This document shows positions 39,769 to 50,247 of a DNA stretch of 64,000 nucleotides, piece by piece. The number at the start of each line of letters is the position of its first letter. The stretch's first letter is position 1. The position numbers were made by a program, and so were the translations under genes. The notes under the pieces are model-generated. The model worked only from the letters and a program-made list of their open reading frames with translations. It was not told where the DNA came from and made no database searches. The stretch is from Thermostichus lividus PCC 6715 (GTDB lineage Bacteria; Cyanobacteriota; Cyanobacteriia; Thermosynechococcales; Thermosynechococcaceae). Location: NCBI RefSeq assembly GCF_002754935.1, contig NZ_CP018092.1, positions 496,001 through 560,000 of the forward strand, read 5' to 3'.

Positions 39769-39929
39769 CAGTGATTCCAGAAAACTTCACAGATTTTAAC
39801 AATCCTAACATTTTTCGCCAACTGCCCTCTGCCACAAGCATTAAGAAAGTTGGCAGACCCCCACCGCCGCCAATCCCCTGTTCTATGATTAAGGTAACCT
39901 TAGTCCATAGAATCGCTCACGCTCACGGT

Positions 39930-40106
39930 ATGCTTATGGCTTCGCGTCGTGTTCTTCGATTTCCCCTTTGGCTTTACCTGAACCAGCCCCTATTTAGCCG
40001 TCACTTTATGCTGAATCCCAGACGATTTTGGCTGGAGTATCGCAATGCCTACCTTGAACGCTGTTGGCAGCAGGAGTACACCTCTAAAGGCGAACCATCC
40101 TGTTAA
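39930..40106 (+). CDS. Small basic hypothetical protein
   Basis: 58 residues, rich in Arg and aromatics: ASRRVLRFPLWLYLNQPLF, then NPRRFWLEYRNAYLERCWQ. The composition and periodic Trp/Tyr/Arg look like a real small protein rather than a chance reading, and I have a weak impression of similar short cyanobacterial proteins. A second ATG at 39936 is also possible. It sits between zds (divergent) and sir (same strand). Confidence 0.5.
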   Translation: MLMASRRVLRFPLWLYLNQPLFSRHFMLNPRRFWLEYRNAYLERCWQQEYTSKGEPSC

Positions 40107-40219
40107 TCGTTCCCTCGGTTCGCTACAATGGGATAGCTCACTTTCCCAATCAAGATTAGGGACTTTGGTGAGCAGTAAGTTGCACTGCATTCATCCCGCC
40201 TGCTGGAACACAGAACACT

Positions 40220-42121
40220 ATGGTTGCTTCCCCTCCCTCTGCTGACGTTGCTGCTAAGCGTTCCAAAGTTGAAGATCTCAAGGAACAGAGTCAGCACCTC
40301 CGTGAACCCGTTGCCACAGAGCTGCGAGAGCCAACCAATCGCTTTAGTGAGGCGGGAATTCAGATCCTGAAGTTCCATGGTTCCTACCAGCAAGACAACC
40401 GCGATAACCGCGTGAAAGGGCAGGAAAAAGACTACCAGTTCATGCTGCGCACCCGCAGCCCGGCGGGTTATATTCCGCCCCAACTCTACCTGACCTTGGA
40501 TCGCTTGGCGGACGAGTACGGTAACCATACCCTGCGGGCAACCACTCGCCAAGGGTTTCAGCTACACGGCATTCTCAAGAAGAATCTGAAAGCCGCGATC
40601 GCCGCCATTATCCGCAGCATGGGATCCACCCTAGGTGCGTGCGGTGATTTGAACCGGAATGTGATGGCGCCGCCAGCCCCATTTAGGGATCGCCCCGAGT
40701 ATCGCCTTGCCTACGAGTATGCCCACCGCATTGCCGATTTGCTCACGCCCCAAACGGGTGCTTATTACGAAATTTGGCTCGATGGTGAGAAGGTTATCTC
40801 TGCTGAAGAGCATCCTGAGGTCAAAGCAGCCCGCCAGCGCAACGGTACCGGCACCATTTTTCACGACAACGAAGAGCCAATCTATGGCGATCGCTACATG
40901 CCGCGTAAGTTTAAGTGCTGTGTCACAGTCCCCGGGGACAACTCGGTGGATTTGTTTTCCCAAGACCTCACCCTCGTTGTGATCACTAACAAAAAAGGCG
41001 ATCTAGAGGGCTTTAATATCTATGCGGGGGGCGGTTTGGGGCGCACCCACAATAAAGAGGACACCTTTGCCCGCATGGCCGATGAAATTGGCTTTGTGGC
41101 TGCTGCTGATGTGTACGATGCGGTGAAAGCCATTGTGGCAACACAACGGGATTATGGCGATCGCTACAATCGTCGCCACGCCCGCCTGAAGTACTTAATC
41201 CATGATTGGGGAGTCGCCAAATTCAAAGCCAAAGTCGAAGAGTATTTTGGTAAACCCCTTGCTCCCTTTCGTCCCTTGCCGCCGTGGCAGTACCATGACT
41301 TTTTGGGCTGGCACTCCCAAGGAGATGGCAAGTTTTTTTATGGGGTCTCCATTGCCAATGGTCGCATCCTTGATCGCGATAGCTTCAAGCTCAAAGCAGC
41401 TCTGAAAAAAATCGTCAAAGAGTTTAATGTGCCGTTGCGGGTCACCCCCCACCAGAACGTGCTGATCTGTGATGTGGCTCCCAATCAGCAAGATGCCATT
41501 CAACTGATTTTGCAGCAGCATGGGATTCCTGATGTTAGCGCTATTGATTCCCTAGAGCGCTACAGTATGGCTTGCCCGGCACTCCCCACCTGCGGCTTGG
41601 CCATTACCGAATCCGAGCGTGCCATTCCGGGGGTTTTAGAGCGGATTCGTCGCCTCATGGATCGTCTTGGGTTAGAGGATGAGCATTTTGTGATCCGGAT
41701 GACGGGGTGCCCGAACGGCTGCGCTCGCCCCTACTTAGCTGAACTAGGCTTTGTGGGGATTGTGCCGGGAACGTATCAAACATGGCTGGGGGGCAGCCCT
41801 CACCAAACTCGCTTGGCTCAAGTTTATATCGAGCGGTTGCCCATTACGGAACTGGAGGCCACCCTTGAGCCGTTACTTGTCTATTACCGCGATCGCCGCC
41901 ACAGTGGCGAGTCCTTTGGGGATTTTTGCCATCGGGTCGGCTTTGAGGCACTGCGCCAGTTTGCCGCAAGCTATACCCCCCCTGCAACCCAGCGCAAACG
42001 CTATCGCGTGGACGTACAGGCAGAGCAGTATCAGCAACTAAAAGCATTGGCAGCAGCAAAGGGAGTATCGGTGGCCGCCTTAACCCGCCAAGCCCTGCAG
42101 CAATACCTATCAGCCCAGTAG
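40220..42121 (+). CDS. sir: Ferredoxin-dependent sulfite reductase
   Basis: Six-electron reduction of sulfite to sulfide for cysteine synthesis, using a siroheme and a 4Fe-4S cluster. 633 residues. Two nitrite/sulfite reductase half-domains are visible; the cluster/siroheme cysteines are in [12 protein letters not shown] and, 40 residues later, [29 protein letters not shown] near residue 112 and [10 protein letters not shown] are typical of Sir. The C-terminal 40 residues ([20 protein letters not shown]) form an extra helical tail ending in a CopG-like [11 protein letters not shown]. Start ATG 40220. Confidence 0.95.
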   Translation: MVASPPSADVAAKRSKVEDLKEQSQHLREPVATELREPTNRFSEAGIQILKFHGSYQQDNRDNRVKGQEKDYQFMLRTRSPAGYIPPQLYLTLDRLADEYGNHTLRATTRQGFQLHGILKKNLKAAIAAIIRSMGSTLGACGDLNRNVMAPPAPFRDRPEYRLAYEYAHRIADLLTPQTGAYYEIWLDGEKVISAEEHPEVKAARQRNGTGTIFHDNEEPIYGDRYMPRKFKCCVTVPGDNSVDLFSQDLTLVVITNKKGDLEGFNIYAGGGLGRTHNKEDTFARMADEIGFVAAADVYDAVKAIVATQRDYGDRYNRRHARLKYLIHDWGVAKFKAKVEEYFGKPLAPFRPLPPWQYHDFLGWHSQGDGKFFYGVSIANGRILDRDSFKLKAALKKIVKEFNVPLRVTPHQNVLICDVAPNQQDAIQLILQQHGIPDVSAIDSLERYSMACPALPTCGLAITESERAIPGVLERIRRLMDRLGLEDEHFVIRMTGCPNGCARPYLAELGFVGIVPGTYQTWLGGSPHQTRLAQVYIERLPITELEATLEPLLVYYRDRRHSGESFGDFCHRVGFEALRQFAASYTPPATQRKRYRVDVQAEQYQQLKALAAAKGVSVAALTRQALQQYLSAQ

Positions 42122-42218
42122 CCAATCGCTCTGCTGAGGGGCTAGGGCACGGGAAATAGCATCAACGGCAGACATGCCCTGACGCTTGGCCGTGATGGGT
42201 TTTGCCACACGCAAACGG

Positions 42219-43148
42219 TCATGCAGCACCGAAGCGCTGAACAATTTGACGGTGAACAGTGAAATAGCCTGACACACAATGCTGGAGATGAGGTTTTAGC
42301 AGGATGTGGGCGTGTGCAAGGGCATGGAAGGGAATAGAGGGATAGAGGTGGTGCTCGGCATGGTAGGGCATGTTCCACATCAGCAGGCGAACCGGCCATA
42401 GGGTGAGGGTGGTGCGGGTATTGGTCAGGCCATTGCTATCTTGGGTGCAATCGGTGTGCTCCGCCAGCAAAATAAACCGCAGCACTGGCTGGCCTAGCAC
42501 CAAGGGAAATGCCCATCCCACCAGTAGCCAAGGATAACCAACTACTACCGAGAGTGCTGCGGCAATTCCATAGACACCGAGTTGCCAGCGGGCAGACCAA
42601 ACGACCTCGGGGCGAACTTCGGCGCTGATGTAGGGGTAGCCCTCTAACCGACCGCGAACGAGGTTGGCAAAGGTTTGCACCTTGCCCCACCACCACGGTA
42701 TGCCACTCAGTTCCCAAAGGTACTGTTGCCAGTTAGTGGGCTTAGGAGCATCGAGTTCTGGGTCTTTGCCTAGAATTTGGGTGTAGCGATGGTGCCACTT
42801 GTGGTAGCGCCGATAAAAGTCACTGTTGTAAAAGCAGAGTAAGCCCGCTAGCCAAGCCACTGTGTCGTTGAGGCGTTGATTTGCAAATGCAGTGCGGTGA
42901 GAGCACTCGTGTAGGGTCGCAAACATTGTTGCCAAGCTAGTGCCGTAGAGCAGTAAGGCGGGAATGGCTAACCACCAACGGTGTCCCAGTTGGGTCATCC
43001 AGACGCTGCCACTCAGCACCAGAAGACCCACATGAAGTGCGAGTTGGCGGATCCCTGCCCAGTTTGAGCGCTGGTTTAAGGTCTGGAGTGTGGCAGTGTC
43101 GATGAGAGGCTGCGCAGACGTGATCATGACATCAAGGGCAGTTTGCAA
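42219..43148 (-). CDS. Fatty acid desaturase family membrane protein
   Basis: 309 residues with four hydrophobic helices. The three His boxes of membrane di-iron desaturases/hydroxylases are HECSHRTAF (near residue 91), HKWHHRYTQ (near 127) and HAEHHLYP (near 268). The first box HECSH and the closing MPYHAEHHLYPS favour an acyl-lipid/fatty-acid desaturase-like enzyme rather than a CrtR-type carotenoid hydroxylase, whose genuine member is at 57554. Substrate unknown. It converges on sir with about 100 bases between. Confidence 0.8.
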   Translation of the reverse strand: MQTALDVMITSAQPLIDTATLQTLNQRSNWAGIRQLALHVGLLVLSGSVWMTQLGHRWWLAIPALLLYGTSLATMFATLHECSHRTAFANQRLNDTVAWLAGLLCFYNSDFYRRYHKWHHRYTQILGKDPELDAPKPTNWQQYLWELSGIPWWWGKVQTFANLVRGRLEGYPYISAEVRPEVVWSARWQLGVYGIAAALSVVVGYPWLLVGWAFPLVLGQPVLRFILLAEHTDCTQDSNGLTNTRTTLTLWPVRLLMWNMPYHAEHHLYPSIPFHALAHAHILLKPHLQHCVSGYFTVHRQIVQRFGAA

Positions 43149-43220
43149 TAATAATGGGGGGCTAACTCGCCAGCTTAGCTTGTTTTTCCATCCTGTGGCT
43201 ACTGTTTAGGTTTGGGGAAT

Positions 43221-45692
43221 CTAGCGGTCTTTGCGCCGTTGCAGCCCAGTGGCGATCGCGATGTAAATGAGGCTATGGAGCAGGAGTACACCCCAGTTCA
43301 ACAGCAGGTTTGTCGGGGTTGGGTCATAGACAGGACTTGGATCAAAGGGTTGGGGCGGTGGCTCAAAGAGGCCAAAGTCAAGGGGGGGCGGTACCATGGC
43401 ATTGACCTTAATTAAGGCACCGTAGGCTCCCATGCTCCAACGGCCAATTGTTACCCACGAGAGGATCACGGCTAATCCTTGAAGCTTAAATAACACCCCT
43501 GCAAAAATAATTTGTGGCAACAGCAGCGGGGGTAACACTTTACTGGCTTGATCGCTATTGCTGACCGCACTGGAAACTAACAGCCCCAAGCTAAGGCTGG
43601 CCACAAGGGTCAAAAAGGTTGTGACGGCAACGCCCAACGGCCAAGGCATGAGCGCCCCGGTGGGCACACCAAACCCAAGGACGGCAACCACCGTAATCAG
43701 CAGCGTTTGGACAGCAGCCATTGCCTTGCCAAGGGTGAGCTTGGCAGCCATGTAGGCCGGAAGACTGAGGTTGGCGAGGCGCTCGCGGCGGTAAATGGGG
43801 ACTTCGGTAATCAGAGCCTGTGCCCAACTGGATAACCCCACCCATAAACAGGCGCAGGTAAACACAAAGAGTACCCGTAAGGTTTGAGCCGCTTGGAGCA
43901 GTGAGGGCGGATCCTGGGGTAAGAACGGTGAGGTCTCAAGAGCAAAACGGGTCAGCAGGAGGGCAATGGGCACACTCACCAGATTCAGTGCCAAACTGAG
44001 GCGATCGCGCTCCATCAGCCGCCACTGCCGTTGACACAGTACTTGCCACTGGTACAGATGATTGGGGGCGGGCTGTTGACTTGGCGCAGGGACGTTGGGG
44101 GTACCACTCCCAAGGGCAACATCGGTATTATTGGGGGCACAGCCAGCACTGAGGCGGTTTTCTAGGTAGTTTTTGTAGTCTGGGGACTGGCGAAACCGCT
44201 CACTCCATTCGTAGGCGGCGCGATCGCCCTCGCCTACGGCCAAAATGCCGTAGATTTCAGCCACAGACCTTAGGGGGGGCGACCCATTAGGACTAAAAAA
44301 CTGACACGCGCGCTCCGCAGGCCCGAAATAGCAGAGGCGACCACCACGGCCGAGAATCGCGAGGCGATCGCACAGATGCACATGGCTAGTGGCATGGGTT
44401 ACCAGAATAATTGTCCGACCTTCGTCCGCTAGTTGGCGCAGCAGTTGCATCATCGATAAATCAAGCCCAGGATCGAGGCCAGAGGTGGGTTCGTCAAGGA
44501 AAAAGAGCTTGGGATTAGCCAATAACTCAACAGCAATACTGACGCGCTTGCGCTGGCCACCGCTGAGATCCGCCACCAATTGCTGGGCAACAGGGGTTAA
44601 CTGCACTTGCTTGAGAACTCGCTGGACACTCTCGTGGCGGGTGGTGGCATCGGTATCTGCCGGCAGACGAAGTTGGGCAGCAAAAGTTAGCACCTCGGTG
44701 ACCGTTAAGCGGGTATGCACAATATCGTCTTGGGGCACATACCCCGTTTGGTGGCGATAGGCGCAGCGGTTTTGGTACAGGTCTTGGCCATTCAGGAGGA
44801 CTTTACCAGCTTGGGGAGGCGTAAGCCCCATGAGGACTTTCAGCAGGGTTGACTTGCCGGTGCCACTACCGCCAACAATGCCAATAAGCTGCCCGGGTTC
44901 AGCCACAAAGGTCACCCCTGCCAACAGGAGGCGATCGCCGTGGGGTGTCGTTACTCGCCGTTGCAGATGGTAAGCATCTAGGCGAATTTGACTACCTTGA
45001 TCCGTAACCTCCAGTATCTCATTGCGGTAGAGCAGCGCAAACGGGCCAATGCGGATTTGGTCACCATTGCGCAGGGTGTAAGGAGCTTTGAGGAGTTGGT
45101 TATTCACGTAGGTGCCGTTACTACTGTTTAAGTCCCGCAGGACGTAGAGACCCGCAGTGGTACGGTCAAGACTGGCATGGCGTTGGGAGACAGTGGGAGC
45201 GTTAAGCTGCCAGTGCTGATAGCTGTTTGTTGCGTCTCGCCCCAGCGTGAGAGGCCATTGGCTGAGTTTTTTCAGATTCAGCCGTCGTTGCTGGGGTAAC
45301 GGCGGCGGTGTTGCAGTGCCTGCCGACTGAATTTGGACAAACATCTGTACTTTGTTCGCGGGGTCTTGGCCAATTTCAAGCCGTAGGGTGTCCGCTAGCT
45401 TAAACCCTTCCCCAATACCAATCCGAGTATGCTGATGAAAAATACCATTGGTGCTGCGGCGCTGTTCGCCATCCCCATCCCAGAGACAATAGCTCTGCCC
45501 TTCTTTAGTAAAAACTGCATGACGACTGGAAATCACTGACCAGATGGGATCGTCCGGAACAACTAAATCCGCCCACTGGCGATCGCGACCCAAGCGATGC
45601 TGGGATTGGGTGAGGTGATAGGTTAACGTCTGCCCTTGACTTTCAAGGATGAGTGTTATCGTTGGTCGATCAAAAACCGTCTTGGCAGACAT
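43221..45692 (-). CDS. FHA-FHA-ABC transporter (ABCG-like ATPase fused to ABC-2 permease)
   Basis: 823 residues in one chain: two forkhead-associated domains (about 25-110 with LGRDRQWADLVVPDD and SSRHAVF; about 140-225 with LGRDATNSYQH, SQRHASLD and NSSNGTYVNN), an ABC ATPase (about 240-480; GGSGTGKSTLLKV, DLSGGQRKRVSIAVEL, LFFLDEPTSGLDPG), then an ABC-2 permease with six helices (about 590-815). FHA domains bind phosphothreonine peptides, so activity may be tied to Ser/Thr kinases. Substrate unknown. A tnpB remnant ends about 20 bases before the ATG. Confidence 0.9.
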   Translation of the reverse strand: MSAKTVFDRPTITLILESQGQTLTYHLTQSQHRLGRDRQWADLVVPDDPIWSVISSRHAVFTKEGQSYCLWDGDGEQRRSTNGIFHQHTRIGIGEGFKLADTLRLEIGQDPANKVQMFVQIQSAGTATPPPLPQQRRLNLKKLSQWPLTLGRDATNSYQHWQLNAPTVSQRHASLDRTTAGLYVLRDLNSSNGTYVNNQLLKAPYTLRNGDQIRIGPFALLYRNEILEVTDQGSQIRLDAYHLQRRVTTPHGDRLLLAGVTFVAEPGQLIGIVGGSGTGKSTLLKVLMGLTPPQAGKVLLNGQDLYQNRCAYRHQTGYVPQDDIVHTRLTVTEVLTFAAQLRLPADTDATTRHESVQRVLKQVQLTPVAQQLVADLSGGQRKRVSIAVELLANPKLFFLDEPTSGLDPGLDLSMMQLLRQLADEGRTIILVTHATSHVHLCDRLAILGRGGRLCYFGPAERACQFFSPNGSPPLRSVAEIYGILAVGEGDRAAYEWSERFRQSPDYKNYLENRLSAGCAPNNTDVALGSGTPNVPAPSQQPAPNHLYQWQVLCQRQWRLMERDRLSLALNLVSVPIALLLTRFALETSPFLPQDPPSLLQAAQTLRVLFVFTCACLWVGLSSWAQALITEVPIYRRERLANLSLPAYMAAKLTLGKAMAAVQTLLITVVAVLGFGVPTGALMPWPLGVAVTTFLTLVASLSLGLLVSSAVSNSDQASKVLPPLLLPQIIFAGVLFKLQGLAVILSWVTIGRWSMGAYGALIKVNAMVPPPLDFGLFEPPPQPFDPSPVYDPTPTNLLLNWGVLLLHSLIYIAIATGLQRRKDR

Positions 45693-45717
45693 GGCGCACG
45701 TGACATACTCCGGACAC

Positions 45718-45985
45718 TCATGCTAACGCATAGCATGCGAGCTTCTCAGTGCCCCCCAAGATCTCATCGGGCGTATCCTGAGCTTTATTGACGGAATGCC
45801 CTACCCCCCAGTGTTTGATATTGATTGCAGCATTATGCCCACGGGACAATGCCAAACCGCAAACAGGGCAACGATGCCAGCGGTCTTGAAAAGCCCAAAA
45901 TGCCCCCTGCCCTAGGCAAAACCAGCGTACATACTGGCCTCGTTCTTCTGCCTTCAGGCAAGGGGTGCTAAAACAAGGGTATGGG
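45718..45985 (-). pseudogene. Decayed tnpB (IS605-type, zinc-finger subtype), C-terminal fragment plus right-end hairpin
   Basis: Reads from just after the groL stop to TGA at 45718: ERGQYVRWFCLGQGAFWAF, then RCPVCGLALSRGHNAAINI. This is the TnpB C terminus with only one CxxC pair left. The RuvC Asp expected just before HNAA is Gly here. CATGCTA/TAGCATG (45719-45737) forms a perfect 7-bp stem with a 5-base loop at the 3' end of the gene, followed by AGTATGTCA, like an IS200/605 right end. No N terminus. Subtype differs from the TnpB at 19490. Confidence 0.8.
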
Positions 45986-45986
45986 A

Positions 45987-47621
<1,635 letters not shown>

Positions 47622-47645
47622 CTATCCTTACGGGGTAACTTTGGT

Positions 47646-47843
47646 TCAGTCGCGATAACTTGCAACAAGTGGCAGACTTAAGTGCCATGTAACACCATAC
47701 TCTGGGGGTGAATGGCAGAGCAATACAACTTGATGTAGGGTATTCCGCACTTGCTGCCCCCGCTCTAGCAGACAGTAATTAATGGGCAAGCCCCCATCGT
47801 CTAGCCACCATGCCGTGATCCAGTCTCGTGTTGCGACGTTGCA
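47646..47843 (-). other. Protein-like open frame without a usual start codon, upstream of groL
   Basis: A frame ending at TGA 47646 reads TRDWITAWWLDDGGLPINYC, LLERGQQVRNTLHQVVLL and CHSPPEYGVTWHLSLPLVAS in unbroken sequence. The composition is that of a folded protein, unlike the other frames here. No ATG, GTG or early TTG begins it; the only in-frame TTG is in GGGGGCTTGCCC, inside the coding part. It may be a short gene with ATT/ATC initiation, a relic, or a gene with an undetected error. Unknown family. Confidence 0.35.
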
Positions 47844-47853
47844 ATGATCGCAG

Positions 47854-48294
47854 TTATGGTTGTTGTGGTCTCATTGGGCGATTGCCGGGGCGACGCTGCT
47901 GCATTTGAGTTGCTAAGGCTTGGCGTTGCTGTGGGGTCAGAATACTACGCATGGCTAGCATACTCTCAAACCGCAGGGATGCCAGTTGGTTTTCTAGCTC
48001 CCGAACTTGCTGGTGCTTGGCACGAATCTGATCGTCACTGGCAGTGCCACTCATCATCTGCCGCAGCTCTTCTTTGGCAGTACGCAGCTGGTTACGGGTT
48101 TGCTCCATGCGGCTTTGATATTGCTGCCGTACGGCTTGTAGTTGTTGCCGCTGCTCTGGGGTAAGGTTGAGGTTCTCGAAGTTACGATAGCCGGGGGGCG
48201 TGTGTGCAGGCTGCGCTACCGTAGCAGGGGCAATGGCTAGCATGGGGCTGAGGCTACCACACAGGAGTAGGGCGGTTAGGCTTTGTTTTAACAT
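47854..48294 (-). CDS. Spy/CpxP-like periplasmic protein (LTxxQ motifs)
   Basis: 146 residues with an N-terminal signal peptide (SLTALLLCGSLSPMLAIAP, cleavage near VAQ). Two LTPEQRQQL/LTPQQRQAL motifs flank a helical coiled region (RMEQTRNQLRTAKEELRQMM), the arrangement of Spy/CpxP chaperones and metal-resistance proteins. Basic Pro-rich C terminus. Third gene after an ECF sigma factor and a membrane protein, with a 54-base gap, so it probably belongs to the same envelope-stress operon. The exact client or ligand is unknown. Confidence 0.8.
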   Translation of the reverse strand: MLKQSLTALLLCGSLSPMLAIAPATVAQPAHTPPGYRNFENLNLTPEQRQQLQAVRQQYQSRMEQTRNQLRTAKEELRQMMSGTASDDQIRAKHQQVRELENQLASLRFESMLAMRSILTPQQRQALATQMQQRRPGNRPMRPQQP

Positions 48295-48348
48295 AGGGAT
48301 TCTCCGAGTTTGTCACGAATGGTATAGGGCGTACACAGGCCAATGAGG

Positions 48349-48693
48349 CTAGTCAATAACTGTGAGGTCAGAACTAGGCGAGAGGTCAGATTCGTGAAAG
48401 ATCACCTGCCAGTTATGGCTGATAAAGGCTTCCACAGAATCGGGTGAGTAGTCTTGAGTAACTTGGGGAGGTGGCTTCAACAGCCACGCGGTTGTGACGG
48501 TGGCGATCGCCCCGGTGCTCAGCAGAGTGAGTGTGCGCCACCAGCGTTTTGCTTGCTGTTGCTGTTGCAGCGCGGCTTGCACAATGACGCGATCAAGCTG
48601 GGGATGGGGGGGTGGCGGAGTGCCTGCATAGGTTCGCAAAAAATTAACCAAGACGGTATCCTCGCAAGACTCAGATGACGGCGGGAGGTTCAT
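48349..48693 (-). CDS. Membrane protein, probable anti-sigma factor
   Basis: 114 residues: a cytosolic N-terminal half (ESCEDTVLVNFLRTYAGT, LDRVIVQAALQQQQQ), a single TM helix at about 55-72 (LTLLSTGAIATVTTAWLL) and a periplasmic tail with FISHNWQVIFHESDL. Start ATG overlaps the sigma-factor stop by four bases. Size, topology and position downstream of an ECF sigma gene are those of anti-sigma factors, but the classical HxxxCxxC motif is absent. Assignment is from context. Confidence 0.65.
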   Translation of the reverse strand: MNLPPSSESCEDTVLVNFLRTYAGTPPPPHPQLDRVIVQAALQQQQQAKRWWRTLTLLSTGAIATVTTAWLLKPPPQVTQDYSPDSVEAFISHNWQVIFHESDLSPSSDLTVID

Positions 48694-49295
48694 AGACTCA
48701 CTCCTGCATTGGTAAAGTAGGTGCGTAAGGTTCCCCGAGCACGAAACAAGCGGGACTTAACCGTCCCCACAGGAATGCGTAAAATTTCGGCAATGTCCTT
48801 TTGGGGGAGTCCCTGTAAATCGTGCAGTACCAGTACACTACGGTAATCTAAGGACAACTGAGCTAGGCCCCGCTGGACTAAATCTTCGTAGTGTAATTGC
48901 TTCAAATCGGGACCGGGGGTGAGGGGTTCGCTGTTGTGAAGGTACTCATGGTGACGCGATTTGCGGGTGGCAAGCTGGCGGCGATAGTCGCAGGCCACGT
49001 TCCATGTAATTCGGTACAACCATGTGGAAAACTTTGCTTCGTGCTTCAGCCCCCGCAGACCTTTCCACGCCCGCAAAAACACTTCTTGAACCAAATCATC
49101 GAGGGCGATCGCCCCACAGAGCTGAAAGAGTAGCGATCGCACCCGCTGCTGGTGCCGTTGATACAGTTCACGAAAGCCATGGGGATGTCCAGCAAGGCAT
49201 TGCTCAATCACTGGACGGTCAGGGTCAGACACCTTGGCTTGTGGGTGTACGCTTGGTGCAGCCGTCATCAACGGTAGGGGTATAGATACACTCAT
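48690..49295 (-). CDS. ECF-type (RpoE-like) RNA polymerase sigma factor
   Basis: 201 residues. Sigma region 2: YQRHQQRVRSLLFQL, DDLVQEVFLRAWKGLRGL, KFSTWLYRITWNVACDYRRQ. Region 4 helix-turn-helix: LSLDYRSVLVLHDLQGLPQ with DIAEILRIPVGTVKSRL. About 35 extra residues at the N terminus; ATG 49295 is used but a later Met (MTAAPSV) is possible. First gene of a three-gene operon with a membrane protein and a Spy-like protein; probably released when the envelope is damaged. No region 3, as expected for ECF factors. Confidence 0.92.
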   Translation of the reverse strand: MSVSIPLPLMTAAPSVHPQAKVSDPDRPVIEQCLAGHPHGFRELYQRHQQRVRSLLFQLCGAIALDDLVQEVFLRAWKGLRGLKHEAKFSTWLYRITWNVACDYRRQLATRKSRHHEYLHNSEPLTPGPDLKQLHYEDLVQRGLAQLSLDYRSVLVLHDLQGLPQKDIAEILRIPVGTVKSRLFRARGTLRTYFTNAGVSL

Positions 49296-49328
49296 CGGAG
49301 GTATCGCTCCATTAACGTAATCACCTAT

Positions 49329-49356
49329 TCAGACTCAAGGAGCCGAAAAGGGGTTC
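49329..49356 (-). promoter_or_regulatory. Candidate ECF-type promoter of the sigma operon
   Basis: On the coding strand, GAACCCC and TCTGA are 16 bases apart, close to the E. coli RpoE pattern (GGAACTT-N16-TCTGA), about 35 bases upstream of the sigma start codon. This would fit autoregulation. Inference from pattern only. Confidence 0.4.
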
Positions 49357-49364
49357 ACACTGGT

Positions 49365-49393
49365 TGATCTATAACTGATCTACAACTGATCTA
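49365..49393. repeat. Three TGATCTA repeats with exact 11-bp period
   Basis: TGATCTA occurs at 49365, 49376 and 49387, each 11 bases apart, with AACTGATCTAC the best-conserved unit. The last copy overlaps the stop codon of the LON-domain gene. The spacing is about one helical turn and lies just upstream of the sigma-operon promoter, so it could be a binding site for a regulator. Confidence 0.5.
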
Positions 49394-50029
49394 CTTGAAG
49401 GTTTCCTTAAGCACAGTTCGGGCGGCTAAATGGTTGCGCGTTGTTGTTAAGATTTCTGCTTCCCGCAGCAGGCGATCGTAGGTGGACTGCAACTCTAGAA
49501 GGCTCTGTTGCTCCTGAGCTACACCCCGAAAATTACTGGCAATCCAGTAGGATAACTCAAGAGCGGCTGTGGGAACATCTGGCGGCAATTCCATGGCTTG
49601 ATCTGTCAGCTTGGCAGACAGGCGCACCACATCATCGAGAAGTTGTCGTACTTCCGCCGCAAGAGGGCGCAAATCGATAGTGGTCGGCTCGTCGTCTATC
49701 CACTCCACTAAGCCAACTCGATAGGGCTTTTCACGGGTGTAATCTAAAATACGAAAGCGTTGCTGCCCTAAGGAATCCACGAGCATCCGATCGTCCGGTA
49801 AGCGCTCGTAGCGACGCACTTCGGCGCAGCACCCCACAGTGGCTGGACGACCCGTTTGCGGATCCCACATCACAATCCCGAAGCGGCGATCGCCCTCAAG
49901 GATTGTGTTCATCATAATCCGATAACGAAATTCAAAAATGTGTAGGGGTAAGGGGCGCCCAGGAAATAGCACCACATCCGGCAACGGAAAAATGGGCAGC
50001 TCGCGAACAGCAATGGACGAAAAGGCCAT
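49391..50029 (-). CDS. LON peptidase N-terminal (substrate-binding) domain protein
   Basis: 212 residues containing only the Lon N domain: RELPIFPLPDVVLFPGRPLP, then LHIFEFRYRIMM and FGIVMWDPQTG. No ATPase or protease domain, so it is not a Lon protease. Such stand-alone proteins are common in cyanobacteria, with unknown role. ATG 50029 (MAFSSIAV) is preferred to TTG 50041, which would add four residues. The C-terminal half is helical, ending LAARTVLKETFK. Located upstream of the sigma operon on the same strand. Confidence 0.88.
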   Translation of the reverse strand: MAFSSIAVRELPIFPLPDVVLFPGRPLPLHIFEFRYRIMMNTILEGDRRFGIVMWDPQTGRPATVGCCAEVRRYERLPDDRMLVDSLGQQRFRILDYTREKPYRVGLVEWIDDEPTTIDLRPLAAEVRQLLDDVVRLSAKLTDQAMELPPDVPTAALELSYWIASNFRGVAQEQQSLLELQSTYDRLLREAEILTTTRNHLAARTVLKETFK

Positions 50030-50087
50030 AGGAACAGTCAACGGATGTCAGTGCCTCTATCGTACCCTACTTTCAGGGAGCAGAGGA

Positions 50088-50171
50088 TGCGGAACCGGGG
50101 ACTTGAACCCCGAAGTCCTTGCGGACACTAGAACCTGAATCTAGCGCGTCTACCAATTCCGCCAGTTCCGC
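50088..50171 (-). tRNA. tRNA-Leu (CAG)
   Basis: 84-base type II tRNA. Acceptor GCGGAAC pairs with GTTCCGC, D arm GGCGGAATTGGTAGACGC, anticodon stem CTAGA/TCTAG with loop TTCAGGT (anticodon CAG), a long variable arm (TGTCCGCAAGGAC) and the T arm GGGGTTCAAGTCCCC. CCA is not encoded. Confidence 0.97.
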
Positions 50172-50247
50172 ACTTGCGACAATTTGGTCAGCGATCCTTT
50201 ATCGTGCCTGATAGGGGGAGTATCTGTCAATGTATTATTGCGAACTA

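Noticed and set aside
40107-40219. NtcA site (GTA-N8-TAC) before sir
   Set aside because: No matching palindrome at proper spacing from a -10 box.
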